From: Niastella sp.
GTDB taxonomy: Bacteria > Bacteroidota > Bacteroidia > Chitinophagales > Chitinophagaceae
Length of the DNA stretch: 64,000 nucleotides
Direction: 5' to 3'
Assembly (NCBI GenBank): GCA_016710595.1
Contig: JADJVM010000005.1
Coordinates: 310,001 to 374,000 of the forward strand
In this document: in pieces, positions 51,650-60,408 of the stretch
Layout: every line of letters begins with the position of its first letter
Position numbering within the stretch: position 1 is the first letter of the stretch
The notes under the pieces: generated by a model
Databases searched by the model: none
What the model was told of the DNA's origin: nothing
What the model saw: only the letters and a program-made list of their open reading frames with translations
Program-made: the position numbers and the translations under genes

Positions 51650-52794
51650 GGTTTTATTGATGATGCATGTAAACTGTTAAGGTAATCTTTTTTCCATGCC
51701 TCTATTCCTCCTTTCAAACTCCAGACAGAACATTTCGGAAATTTTTCATTCAGTATCTTTACTGCAGCCAGGCTTCGCTTTCCTGTTTGGCAAAAAACAA
51801 CAATTTTATTTTTTATTGTAATGCTCTTCAACTCATTTTCAAATACACTCAAAGGAATTTGTGTAAATAAAAATTCATCCACTTCAGGTAATTCACCTAT
51901 TTCACGAACATCAATGATTTCTATTTTTTCCTGTATTCTAAGTCCGTCAAATTCTGCCGGTGTTAGTTCATTCAATACTGCGTGTGCATTACAAAACCAC
52001 TCATAATCAAACTTCTCAAATTCTTCTTTATTTTTTGGAACGGATGCATCGGTTCCTTTTGCCGGCGAAATCATAAAGTCGTAAAATAAATTAGTCAGCG
52101 CATTGTAAGATATAATAGTGTTGCACAAAGGTTTGCCAATGCCAGTAATAATTTTAATGACTTCAGTTGCCTGCATGGTACCAATAATACCCGGCAATAC
52201 GCCGAGCACACCTGCTTCGTTACAAGATGGCGCAGATGCGGGATCCGGAGGAACAGGAAACAAATCACGATAATTGGATTTGATATTCGTGTCCTTATCT
52301 TCCATGTTAAATACACCAATCTGCCCTTCAAAGCGAAGTACTGCGCCATACAGCAAAGGTTTATTTAGTAACATGCATGCATCATTAATAAGGTATCGTG
52401 TTGCAAAATTATCAGTGCCATCCATCACTACATCATAACTACTTATTATATCAAGTGAATTTTTTGAGTCTAATTTAATGTTATGAATATGAAACAGAAT
52501 ATCCGGATTAAATGCTTTCATTTTATCAGCCGCTGTTTGCGCTTTGAGTTTTCCGATATCTTCAACAGAATACAAAGTTTGCCTTTGAAGATTGGTAAAT
52601 TCTACAATATCAAAATCAACAATCCCAATAGTTCCAACACCGGCGGCAGCCAGGTATTGCAAAGCCGGACAACCGAGCCCTCCGGCTCCCACGACCAATA
52701 CTTTTGACCGGAATAATTTTTCCTGTGCAGCAGTCCCAAATTCTTTGAGGACTGTTTGACGCTGATATCGGTGATATTTATTTAAAGAAGTCAT
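51646..52794 (-). CDS. moeB: MoeB/ThiF-family adenylyltransferase with rhodanese domain
   Basis: A 382-residue E1-like enzyme that adenylates the C-terminal glycine of MoaD. Residues 1-250 hold VVGAGGLGCPALQYLAAAG, the ATP-binding loop, DGTDNFATRYLINDAC and the PSCNEAGVLGVLPG catalytic-Cys loop. Residues about 285-375 are a rhodanese with FCQTGKRS (active Cys), which may supply persulfide sulfur to MoaD. Both CxxC zinc pairs of E. coli MoeB are lacking (YRDLFP in place of YRCLF). It overlaps moaE by 4 bp. Confidence 0.92.
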   Translation of the reverse strand: MTSLNKYHRYQRQTVLKEFGTAAQEKLFRSKVLVVGAGGLGCPALQYLAAAGVGTIGIVDFDIVEFTNLQRQTLYSVEDIGKLKAQTAADKMKAFNPDILFHIHNIKLDSKNSLDIISSYDVVMDGTDNFATRYLINDACMLLNKPLLYGAVLRFEGQIGVFNMEDKDTNIKSNYRDLFPVPPDPASAPSCNEAGVLGVLPGIIGTMQATEVIKIITGIGKPLCNTIISYNALTNLFYDFMISPAKGTDASVPKNKEEFEKFDYEWFCNAHAVLNELTPAEFDGLRIQEKIEIIDVREIGELPEVDEFLFTQIPLSVFENELKSITIKNKIVVFCQTGKRSLAAVKILNEKFPKCSVWSLKGGIEAWKKDYLNSLHASSIKP

Positions 52795-52804
52795 TTTGTT
52801 TTAT

Positions 52805-53038
52805 TTATCCCCCTGAAAAAGGAGGAAGTATCGCAACAGTATCCTGATGCTGCAATTGCGTATTTTCCTGGATGATTTTTTTATTTACAGCAATAGAATA
52901 TTTATTGGATTGTAATGCGGGGTAATTATTTTCAAGCAATTTAATTAATTCATCAGTGTTCTCTGCGCCAGAAATTTTCAACTTAGTCTCTTTGATGATA
53001 TCGGTAATTTGCCCGAATGTAAGTACATCAATCTCCAT
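52805..53038 (-). CDS. moaD: Molybdopterin synthase sulfur carrier subunit MoaD
   Basis: A 77-residue ubiquitin-fold protein ending in ILPPFSGG, the conserved Gly-Gly that becomes a thiocarboxylate after MoeB action. It starts MEIDVLTFGQITDIIKE. The gene is 1 bp after the mobA stop and 10 bp before moeB. Confidence 0.95.
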   Translation of the reverse strand: MEIDVLTFGQITDIIKETKLKISGAENTDELIKLLENNYPALQSNKYSIAVNKKIIQENTQLQHQDTVAILPPFSGG

Positions 53039-53039
53039 T

Positions 53040-53627
53040 TTATAATTGTTTTAATGCATTCTGAAAATCATCTTCATTATTTATGTTCGTAAACAATAAA
53101 TCATGAAATAGTTCATTTTTTTGATTATCTAACTTCAACAAATCAAAATAAGTTACCATCTCCTGCAATTTAATAATTCCCCGCTCAATAAGTTGCTTCC
53201 ATTTTGGTAAACATTGCCTGGAATAAACTCCAAATAAGGGTTGGATTTTACCGTGAAACAATGGCAGGACTATTTGCGAATGTGTTGCATACTGCATCAC
53301 GTATGTAACAGCATTGGCAGCAATGAAAGGCATATCACAACTCACAATAAATGTTTGTTCAGTTTGGGTGTGGCTCAAAGCCGCATGAATACCGCCTGCG
53401 GGGCCAATATCTTTTATCAAATCTTCAATTACTGGCAATCCGAATTGTTCATACTCATGATTGTTTGAAACAATAATCACTTCATTTACTGCCGGCGATA
53501 ATTGCTCAATAATTCTTTGTACAATTGGCTTGTTATTGAATAAGAGCAATCCCTTATCTGTTCCCATGCGGGAACTTTTGCCTCCGGCGAGAATGTATGC
53601 GTTAATATGGTTTATTTTATTGGTCAC
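53040..53627 (-). CDS. mobA: Molybdenum cofactor guanylyltransferase
   Basis: MobA attaches GMP to molybdopterin to form MGD, the form NarG uses. The core AYILAGGKSSRMGTDKGLLLF contains the nucleotide-binding loop, and VSCDMPFIAANAV the Mg site. I prefer the GTG at 53627 (MTNKINHINAYILAGG) as start; the longer frame from 53693 reads into a probable kilA-N relic and lacks family similarity. About 195 residues. moaD follows after 1 bp. Confidence 0.9.
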   Translation of the reverse strand: MTNKINHINAYILAGGKSSRMGTDKGLLLFNNKPIVQRIIEQLSPAVNEVIIVSNNHEYEQFGLPVIEDLIKDIGPAGGIHAALSHTQTEQTFIVSCDMPFIAANAVTYVMQYATHSQIVLPLFHGKIQPLFGVYSRQCLPKWKQLIERGIIKLQEMVTYFDLLKLDNQKNELFHDLLFTNINNEDDFQNALKQL

Positions 53628-53985
53628 AAATTGGGCTTCGATTTTATTTTTGAGTTGTATCAATCTTTTGCCTTGAGGTAATTCTAATAGCATTAGTGCT
53701 TTCTATCCATTTCTTTGGTGTCATCACAAAGCTGTTTAGCGCTGCTTGCTTTCTAAACCCCTCGAATTCGAGGGGTTTAAAACCAGGATTGTAAATCGTT
53801 TCCCAAAATTCTAGCAATTCGATGGTATTTCTGTTCCGCATCCAATTTTGGATGATAGAATCTGTATGTTCTGCATCTTTATAACGGGCAATATCCGTTA
53901 ATGAAATATAGTCTTCAAATTGCCCGTTAGCAACATTTATGAAAGCTCCTCTAACTTGTATTTTTCTATTTTTTTCCATACTCAA
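53628..53985 (-). pseudogene. KilA-N domain gene relic (internal deletion and frameshift)
   Basis: The frame from 53985 to 53644 encodes a KilA-N N-terminal domain: DYISLTDIARYKDAEHTDSI, NWMRNRNTIELLEFW, and ALNSFVMTPKKWIESTNAI. It then leaves the family pattern and stops. The same DNA in another frame (53693-53628) gives ELPQGKRLIQLKNKIEAQF, which resembles the C-terminal end of such proteins. The centre is thus missing, with a frameshift at the junction near 53690. KilA-N proteins are phage or mobile-element related. It sits between a permease gene and mobA inside the cofactor operon. Confidence 0.65.
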
Positions 53986-54070
53986 TTCATTAAATAAATT
54001 TGATTGAAAATAAAATCTGCTTCTACTGCTGTCTTAACAACAATACAAATTTTATTGGTTTATACATCCC

Positions 54071-54802
54071 TCAGGCAAATAATAATTTAACTGACGCCAT
54101 CAGCAAAACGACTGCTAACAATCTTTTTAAAAATAAATGATTCAATTTCTTCGCACCCAGGTAGGAACCGGCAAGGCCGCCTGAAAATGCAATTACAATC
54201 ATCCACACAATTTCGGGTTTGTATTCAAATCCTGTTGTAAAAATACCGGCCAGACCTGCAAGTGAATTTACAAAGATGAACAATGCAGATACTGCTGCAG
54301 TTTGCTTCATATTTGCCCAATGCAACAATAATATGGCCGGGCTTAAAATAATTCCTCCGCCAATACCAATCATCCCGGAAAATAAACCGATAATGGCGCC
54401 TATGAGCAAGGAAGCAAACAGGGTTTGTTCTTTATCTGTATTTTCGGAATTAAATTTTATACCTCCTAATCTTACCACCGGAAAGAGAAGCAGCATTCCT
54501 AGAATTTTTTTGTACCAGGCTGCATCCATGATGATTAACCCTCCGACAAAAGCAGCGGGAATAGATGCAATTGCAAAAGGCCAGAACAGTTTCCAGCGGA
54601 AGTGCCCGTTTCGATAATATTGTATAAAGGCAGTGAGCGAAACAAAAAGATTCAGTATTAATGCGGTTGGCCTCATCATCTCAGGTGCAAAGGAAAAAAA
54701 TGCCATGAGTGCCAAATAGCCGCTGGCACCACCATGCCCTACGGATGAATAGAGAAAAGCAACCATAAAAAGCAATATATAAAAGATAATTTCAGTGTGC
54801 AT
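54071..54802 (-). CDS. TSUP/TauE-SafE family permease
   Basis: A 243-residue protein with about eight hydrophobic helices and the TSUP signature (VGHGGASGYLALMAFF near the start, GIGGGIILSPAILLLHW in the second half). The family moves anionic sulfur compounds or other organic anions. In this operon it might import sulfur or molybdate-linked anions, but nothing in the sequence shows the substrate. It starts 48 bp after moeA. Confidence 0.85.
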   Translation of the reverse strand: MHTEIIFYILLFMVAFLYSSVGHGGASGYLALMAFFSFAPEMMRPTALILNLFVSLTAFIQYYRNGHFRWKLFWPFAIASIPAAFVGGLIIMDAAWYKKILGMLLLFPVVRLGGIKFNSENTDKEQTLFASLLIGAIIGLFSGMIGIGGGIILSPAILLLHWANMKQTAAVSALFIFVNSLAGLAGIFTTGFEYKPEIVWMIVIAFSGGLAGSYLGAKKLNHLFLKRLLAVVLLMASVKLLFA

Positions 54803-54850
54803 TGTTTCCTGTGGCTAAAATATTTTTATAATTTTTTTCAGTCTTAATCT

Positions 54851-56026
54851 TCAATCAATCATAAGAACCTCTACCATTTCTCCCTTCAGAAATTGTTCTT
54901 TGTCTTCTTCCAGTTCAATGATACAATCTGCAACGGCAAAAGAATTCAACAGATAGCTTGCCTGGTTTTCTAAAATTGAAACCTCATTGAGCTTTGTTTT
55001 TCCTTTAAGAAAAAAAGTCATTCCTGGTTTCTTTTTATAATCATTTGATAATGGCAGTGATATTTTTTTAAAATATTCTTTTTTAATAAAGCTGCTGATA
55101 GCATTTGCTACATATTCATAAAAACAGGTAAGCACCGATGCGGGATTCCCGGGAAGCCCGAAGACAAGGGTTTGCTGATGTTTACCAAAATAAAAGGGTT
55201 TGCCGGGTTTCTGTTTTACCTTATGAAATATTTCTTTTACGGCACATTTTTGCAGCGATGAAATAACAAAATCGTAATCGCCTACCGACACACCTCCGGA
55301 TAGAATGATAATATCTGAACTTAATTGATTGTTGATAGCATTGGTTATTTTATCTTCATCATCATCCACCATTTCTACGGAAGCAGGAACAATATTCATT
55401 TGCCCCAATGCAGCAGAAAGCCCAAGTGAATTGGATTCATAAATTTTTCCCTTACTCATGGCCTCCCCGGGTTTTATTAATTCTTTTCCGGTAACAATAA
55501 TGCTGATAACAGGATTTGAATAAACCTTCACTTTATCAATACCCAAACCTGCCAGAAATGAAATAGATGCTGGTGAAAGATAATGTCCTTCGGGCAAGGC
55601 AATCTCTCCATTTTTAGTTTGCGAACCTTGCAGCCTTACATTGCTTCCTTTGATGAGTTTATCATCATTTATGCTAATGTACTTACCATTTTTTATTACA
55701 TTTTCCTGGATAACCACAGTATTAGCACCCAGTGGTAAAGCGGCTCCGGTAAATATGCGAATGGCTTCGTTAGGCTTTAGATTTTGTGCCAAATAATTTC
55801 CTGCCTGCACTTCTCCATTTAAAAATAAATCGGATTTACCATCCCAGGTTTCAAAAGAAAATGCATAACCGTCCATGGCTGATTGGTCAAATGGTGGTGT
55901 ATCAATTGGTGAAAGGACAGGTTCGGCCAATACGAATCCATAAGCCGCATTTAAGAACATCATTTCAACTTTTGTTTGCAGCCCATTTTCATGAATTAGT
56001 TTTCTTGCTTCAGGCACCGTTATCAT
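54851..56026 (-). CDS. moeA: Molybdopterin molybdenumtransferase
   Basis: MoeA inserts molybdenum into adenylated molybdopterin. The 391-residue protein has the N-terminal linker domain (PIDTPPFDQSAMDGYAF), the IFTGAALPLGAN block, ILSGGVSVGDYDFV, and VKQKPGKPFYFG with FGLPGNPASVL. The end has the MoeA_C domain. It is separated by 2 bp from the SDR gene upstream. Confidence 0.94.
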   Translation of the reverse strand: MITVPEARKLIHENGLQTKVEMMFLNAAYGFVLAEPVLSPIDTPPFDQSAMDGYAFSFETWDGKSDLFLNGEVQAGNYLAQNLKPNEAIRIFTGAALPLGANTVVIQENVIKNGKYISINDDKLIKGSNVRLQGSQTKNGEIALPEGHYLSPASISFLAGLGIDKVKVYSNPVISIIVTGKELIKPGEAMSKGKIYESNSLGLSAALGQMNIVPASVEMVDDDEDKITNAINNQLSSDIIILSGGVSVGDYDFVISSLQKCAVKEIFHKVKQKPGKPFYFGKHQQTLVFGLPGNPASVLTCFYEYVANAISSFIKKEYFKKISLPLSNDYKKKPGMTFFLKGKTKLNEVSILENQASYLLNSFAVADCIIELEEDKEQFLKGEMVEVLMID

Positions 56027-56028
56027 TT

Positions 56029-57492
56029 CTAAAACTTTTTAATTTTTTTTATTCCTGCAATCCGTTTCAGCATATTCCTGAAAATAAAATAATGAAAAGG
56101 CAGCATTGAATACCAATAGTTACGACCCATAATACCTTTAGGGCGAAAAGTTGCAGTTTGTTTTAAAATGCACCGGCTTTCATTTTGAATAATTGCAAAC
56201 TCAAGCCAAGCTTCGCCGGGCAGTTTCATTTCTGCAAATAAAAGCAAGCGATAATTTTTTCGGTCTGCCAGTATCACTCTCCAAAAATCAATTGTATCTC
56301 CGGCTTCAATATCTATTTTGCTTCTTCTGCCCCGGCTCAATCCTACGCCTCCTACTAATTTGTCTAATATACCACGGATCCTCCACAATTTATCAGCATA
56401 ATACCATCCCTGTTCGCCACCAATTCCAAAAAAGCGATCAGCCACTTCCTTAATTTTATCCCTGTCAATCTCTGTCCACTTACGATCCTGATAACAACCG
56501 TTCACCGGAACTTCGATATGCTCATTTACATCTAAACGATTTAAGCTGCTGGATGCCGAATCTGTCCAGCTTGAAACTACCATATTTTGTGCAATTCTTT
56601 CAAAAGCCATTTCAATAGCTTCCTTGTAAGGAATTAATTGCTGTGGAATAATTTCACGGATAGAAAACTCTTTGCATATAACATCATTCTTCATGCTATG
56701 TACCAATTGGCGTGCAATTGTAATATTTGCCGACGTAGTAAGGTAAAGCCAGTAAGCAGATAAGCCAGGAAATGGTACAGGTAAAGAAAGAATATATCTT
56801 TTGTATCCCCGAACGGCTGCAAATTGCAGAATCATTTGTTTATAAGTTAAAACATCTGGGCCGCCAATTTCAAAAGTCCGTGAAAATGCATTTTCATTGG
56901 AGAGGCATAAGTGCAAATAGTTGATTACATTTCTTATGGCAATCGGTTGGCATTTAGAATTCAACCAGCGGGGCACAATCATTACAGGTAATTTTTCAGT
57001 AAGATCACGGATAATCTCAAAAGATATACTACCGGAACCTACAATGATACCAGCCTCAAAAATAGTATAAGGGATACCGGATTGCATGATCACATCTTTC
57101 ACTACTTTTCGTGCATATAAATGTTTTGACAGATTTTCTTCATTGCTGATGCCACCCAGGTAAATGATCTGTTTTACTTTTGTAAGTGTAGCCACCAGCA
57201 CAAAACATCCTATTGATCTTAATTCATATTCCTTCAACGTAGTAGTGGTATCGCCCAAAGAATGAATTAAGTAATAAGCAGCATCAAATTCTTTATTCTT
57301 AAAATGCTGAATGGCATTTTCAGGATACAGGAAATCATATTCAATGATCTGAACTTTTTCTAAAATACTTTTAGTGGGCTTAAACCGTTTGGTATCCCTA
57401 ACCACGCATGTAACCTCATGGCCTGCCTCTACAAGAACCGGCAATATTCTCATGCCGATATATCCGTTAGCACCGGTTAACAAAATACGCAT
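56029..57492 (-). CDS. NAD(P)-binding SDR protein with DUF2867 domain
   Basis: The ATG at 57492 gives MRILLTGANGYIGMRIL, the Rossmann-fold nucleotide site; the frame is open 7 residues earlier but would overlap moaA. About 487 residues: N-terminal extended-type SDR (1-300), then a DUF2867 domain (about 345-480, KLPGEAWLEFAIIQ). Similar proteins often occur in Bacteroidota near redox or cofactor loci; the substrate is unknown. Its position between moaA and moeA is unusual for the pathway. Confidence 0.8.
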   Translation of the reverse strand: MRILLTGANGYIGMRILPVLVEAGHEVTCVVRDTKRFKPTKSILEKVQIIEYDFLYPENAIQHFKNKEFDAAYYLIHSLGDTTTTLKEYELRSIGCFVLVATLTKVKQIIYLGGISNEENLSKHLYARKVVKDVIMQSGIPYTIFEAGIIVGSGSISFEIIRDLTEKLPVMIVPRWLNSKCQPIAIRNVINYLHLCLSNENAFSRTFEIGGPDVLTYKQMILQFAAVRGYKRYILSLPVPFPGLSAYWLYLTTSANITIARQLVHSMKNDVICKEFSIREIIPQQLIPYKEAIEMAFERIAQNMVVSSWTDSASSSLNRLDVNEHIEVPVNGCYQDRKWTEIDRDKIKEVADRFFGIGGEQGWYYADKLWRIRGILDKLVGGVGLSRGRRSKIDIEAGDTIDFWRVILADRKNYRLLLFAEMKLPGEAWLEFAIIQNESRCILKQTATFRPKGIMGRNYWYSMLPFHYFIFRNMLKRIAGIKKIKKF

Positions 57493-57502
57493 AGTTAATT
57501 TT

Positions 57503-58492
57503 TTATCCCCCAATATTGATCATACTCCGGTTGCTGATTTTTGAAGCGTCCAGGTTTTCATAAACAGATGTAAACTGCCCGCCAAGTGCTTTTTCTTTTT
57601 CCCAAACACATTGTTTAATAAGCGGTGTGATATCTTGCCCATTTCTTAATGTACTCAAAATATCTACCTCGCTTTTTGAGAAAAGGCAATTTTTCATTTT
57701 GCCATCTGTTGTTAATCTCATACGGTTACAACCACCACAAAATGGCTGGCTCATGGTGCTGATGATGGCAAAAGTACCATCGTGCCCCGGAACAAAGTAT
57801 TTTTTATCAGTATCATGCTTTGCATCCTGTAATTTCATAAAATTATATTCTTTAGAAATTTGATCCAGCATTTCCTGGTAAGAAAAAACTTTTTCACGGC
57901 TCCATTCGTTGCCGGCAAAAGGCATAAACTCTATGAACCGTACGTGTAACGGTAGGTGTTTTGTCCAGGCGATAAAATCATTCAGCTCATCATCATTCAC
58001 TGCTTTCATTACCACTACGTTGATCTTTACATGAAAATCATGTTGTAGCAAAAGATAAATATTATCCAGGATGCGATTGAATTCATCCCGTTTGGTGATC
58101 GCAAAAAACTTTTCTCTTGTCAAAGAATCTAAACTCACATTTACTGATTGAATCCCTGCATTTTTAAATGCATCTATGTACTTATCCACCAGCACGCCAT
58201 TGGTACTGATAGCCAATTCTACCGGATATTTAGATATTCGTTCTATAATTTCCTGTGCATCTTTTCTCACCAAAGGCTCTCCGCCTGTAAGCCGGATTTT
58301 TTTCACACCCTCTTTTACAAATACAGAGACAATTTGTTCAATTTCATCTGCAGTCATTCGTGGCAAACCTCTGAAATAACCTTTAGGCAAATCTATTGGG
58401 TTGCAATAAGCACAACGCAGGTTGCATTTATCTGTAAGTGAAATACGGAGATAATTGTGTACCCGGTTAAATTTATCTGTAAGCATATTCAA
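57503..58492 (-). CDS. moaA: GTP 3',8-cyclase
   Basis: Radical-SAM enzyme that rearranges GTP in the first step of molybdopterin synthesis. The 329-residue protein has the SAM cluster motif CNLRCAYC near residue 22, IRLTGGEPLVRKD, and the C-terminal cluster motif CGGCNRMRLTTDGKMKNC. It ends in MINIGG, the GG tail needed in MoaA. It follows the hemerythrin gene by 5 bp. Confidence 0.96.
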   Translation of the reverse strand: MNMLTDKFNRVHNYLRISLTDKCNLRCAYCNPIDLPKGYFRGLPRMTADEIEQIVSVFVKEGVKKIRLTGGEPLVRKDAQEIIERISKYPVELAISTNGVLVDKYIDAFKNAGIQSVNVSLDSLTREKFFAITKRDEFNRILDNIYLLLQHDFHVKINVVVMKAVNDDELNDFIAWTKHLPLHVRFIEFMPFAGNEWSREKVFSYQEMLDQISKEYNFMKLQDAKHDTDKKYFVPGHDGTFAIISTMSQPFCGGCNRMRLTTDGKMKNCLFSKSEVDILSTLRNGQDITPLIKQCVWEKEKALGGQFTSVYENLDASKISNRSMINIGG

Positions 58493-58497
58493 TTTAT

Positions 58498-59190
58498 TTA
58501 TGACAAATCCACTGAAAAATATTTTTTCATCTTATTTGTAATTCCTTCGTTGTCGCTTGCCGTTAAATATTTATGTGCCAATGGAAACACCACATTATCT
58601 TCCCGGAAAATGTGCAGGCGAAGCAATTCAACCAATGCCAATCCCTGTTCAATAGCAGTATCAATCAGTAATGCATTTGAAATACGATCTGTAAGGCGTG
58701 AAGCGACGCCCATGAGGCTGAAAGTGAGTGTACCAAATTCCATTGTTTTGATATGGTCATGCTCCAGCATATCTATTGCCGTTTCGGGAACCGGCCCGGA
58801 TCCACATTCTCCATTATCAATCATACGGTCGTGGATGTATGGAAATAAAACTCTTTCTTCTTTGAGATTGTGCAATACAATTTTATTATCCAGGAATTCA
58901 AAGAATTCGCCGAGCTTGCTGTTCCTCTCTTTATTAATACCTTCTTTTTTTATCTCTAATAAATTTTTTTCAAATTCATCTAATTGTGTCAGCATATTCT
59001 TATGTTCGGTCATAAGAAGTTGTATGAATGGATGCAGCTCTTCAAAAGGTACCGGTTCAGTGGCAGGTGGTTGATACGCTTCGGGGGGCGCCATTGGCGA
59101 ATACACAGGATCAGAACCCGGATCTTTATCTACAAACCTTTTTATGTAATCATCTTTTTTATGATTTTCTTTTTCAAAAATATTATTCAT
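58498..59190 (-). CDS. Hemerythrin HHE domain protein
   Basis: A 230-residue protein with a proline-rich head (about 20-50, YSPMAPPEAYQPP) and a four-helix hemerythrin domain: MTEHKNMLTQLDEFEK, LHNLKEERVLFPYIHDR (HxxxE), LEHDHIKTMEF, and LHIFREDNVVFPLAHKYL. The diiron site could bind O2 or NO, or help repair Fe-S or diiron centres, as in nitrosative-stress di-iron proteins. It lies between the TDT-family gene and moaA. Confidence 0.87.
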   Translation of the reverse strand: MNNIFEKENHKKDDYIKRFVDKDPGSDPVYSPMAPPEAYQPPATEPVPFEELHPFIQLLMTEHKNMLTQLDEFEKNLLEIKKEGINKERNSKLGEFFEFLDNKIVLHNLKEERVLFPYIHDRMIDNGECGSGPVPETAIDMLEHDHIKTMEFGTLTFSLMGVASRLTDRISNALLIDTAIEQGLALVELLRLHIFREDNVVFPLAHKYLTASDNEGITNKMKKYFSVDLS

Positions 59191-59237
59191 CTTATTTATT
59201 TTGTTGTTTAAAATTTTTTTTGATGCTATAAAAATAA

Positions 59238-60362
59238 TTATAGATAATTGTTTTGAATAGCAGTATTTTTTATTCTCTGGTTTATTTTTTTACATTCATT
59301 CAATAAGAACCGTAACAAGCCTGTAAATGTGATGATCCATGCACACAAAGCTATGTATATAAATGCCTGGTAGAGATAATGCAAAAATGGAATATGCAAT
59401 GCCTTTGCCATACGGAAAGTACATACTGCATACATGCCTTGCGGAAATACTGCGCCCCAATATAATGGATCATATTTAAGCGGATATTTTTTATACACAT
59501 GCCGCCATATTGCCAGGATGATGAGCATCGGAATCCACCAGGTACCCGTTGCCCAGTAAAATACGGTAAACCCTTTAAGAAAAGGAAGCATGGATTGCAG
59601 CAAAGGGGCATCGGGTGCATTTATGATAAGCACCGATCCGCCCAGTGCAGATATAGCCATTGCGCCCATATTGATCCAGTAAGGTGGCGCCAGGTCATCA
59701 GGTGAAAATTTAAAAAAAGTATAACGGTAAAAAATTAATGAAATCATCCAGATGTAGAACATACCGCCCCAGAGCCACATAGAAAGTGCGAAAAAATTAA
59801 TTTCAATACGATAGGGTTGTTTGATATGCGATGCAATTAATGCACTTAATATAGAAACTGATTGAGTTGCTACGATAGCGGTAAGCCATCCTCCTGTAAT
59901 GCCTTTATCTAAAGTGGGTTTATCCTGTTGTGTAGTAAGTGTTGTAAAAATGGTATAGGTTAAAAACAACCATAATAAGATACCAAAAATCAGGAGCGAT
60001 AATGCAATGTGTAATTGCTCATACATTAAAATATACTGGATACCCAATACGCAGGTACCGGCTACGGTAGTAAAGAAACCGGTTCCCGATAAATGATTGG
60101 TAAGGTCCTTTTTTACTAAACTAAAATACCACATCATCCGCAGAATAGTGAAGATCCAAAGTATGATGTAAAAAATATTATTGAGAAAAAATAACGCCTC
60201 AGCAATCCATTTCATTTCCATGAGAAAGGTTCCTATAGAAATAATACCGGTGGCCATTACCAACGCAAAGTATGATGGAGAAAGGTTTTTAACGCCTTCT
60301 CTTATATACTCTACTGCTGTGGCAAAGTAAGAAAACCTGATATTGTTTTGTGTTCTTGTCAA
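59238..60362 (-). CDS. TDT/SLAC1-family transporter
   Basis: A 374-residue membrane protein with about ten helices (SYFALVMATGIISIGTFLM near the start, YWATGTWWIPMLIILAIW later). The pattern fits the tellurite-resistance/dicarboxylate (TDT) and SLAC1 anion-channel family. In a nitrate operon it may carry nitrite, nitrate or a C4-dicarboxylate. It starts 46 bp after narK. Confidence 0.8.
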   Translation of the reverse strand: MTRTQNNIRFSYFATAVEYIREGVKNLSPSYFALVMATGIISIGTFLMEMKWIAEALFFLNNIFYIILWIFTILRMMWYFSLVKKDLTNHLSGTGFFTTVAGTCVLGIQYILMYEQLHIALSLLIFGILLWLFLTYTIFTTLTTQQDKPTLDKGITGGWLTAIVATQSVSILSALIASHIKQPYRIEINFFALSMWLWGGMFYIWMISLIFYRYTFFKFSPDDLAPPYWINMGAMAISALGGSVLIINAPDAPLLQSMLPFLKGFTVFYWATGTWWIPMLIILAIWRHVYKKYPLKYDPLYWGAVFPQGMYAVCTFRMAKALHIPFLHYLYQAFIYIALCAWIITFTGLLRFLLNECKKINQRIKNTAIQNNYL

Positions 60363-60408
60363 TTTATTAATTTAATAAAACCGCAATCTTTTTATTAATA
60401 TTATATTT

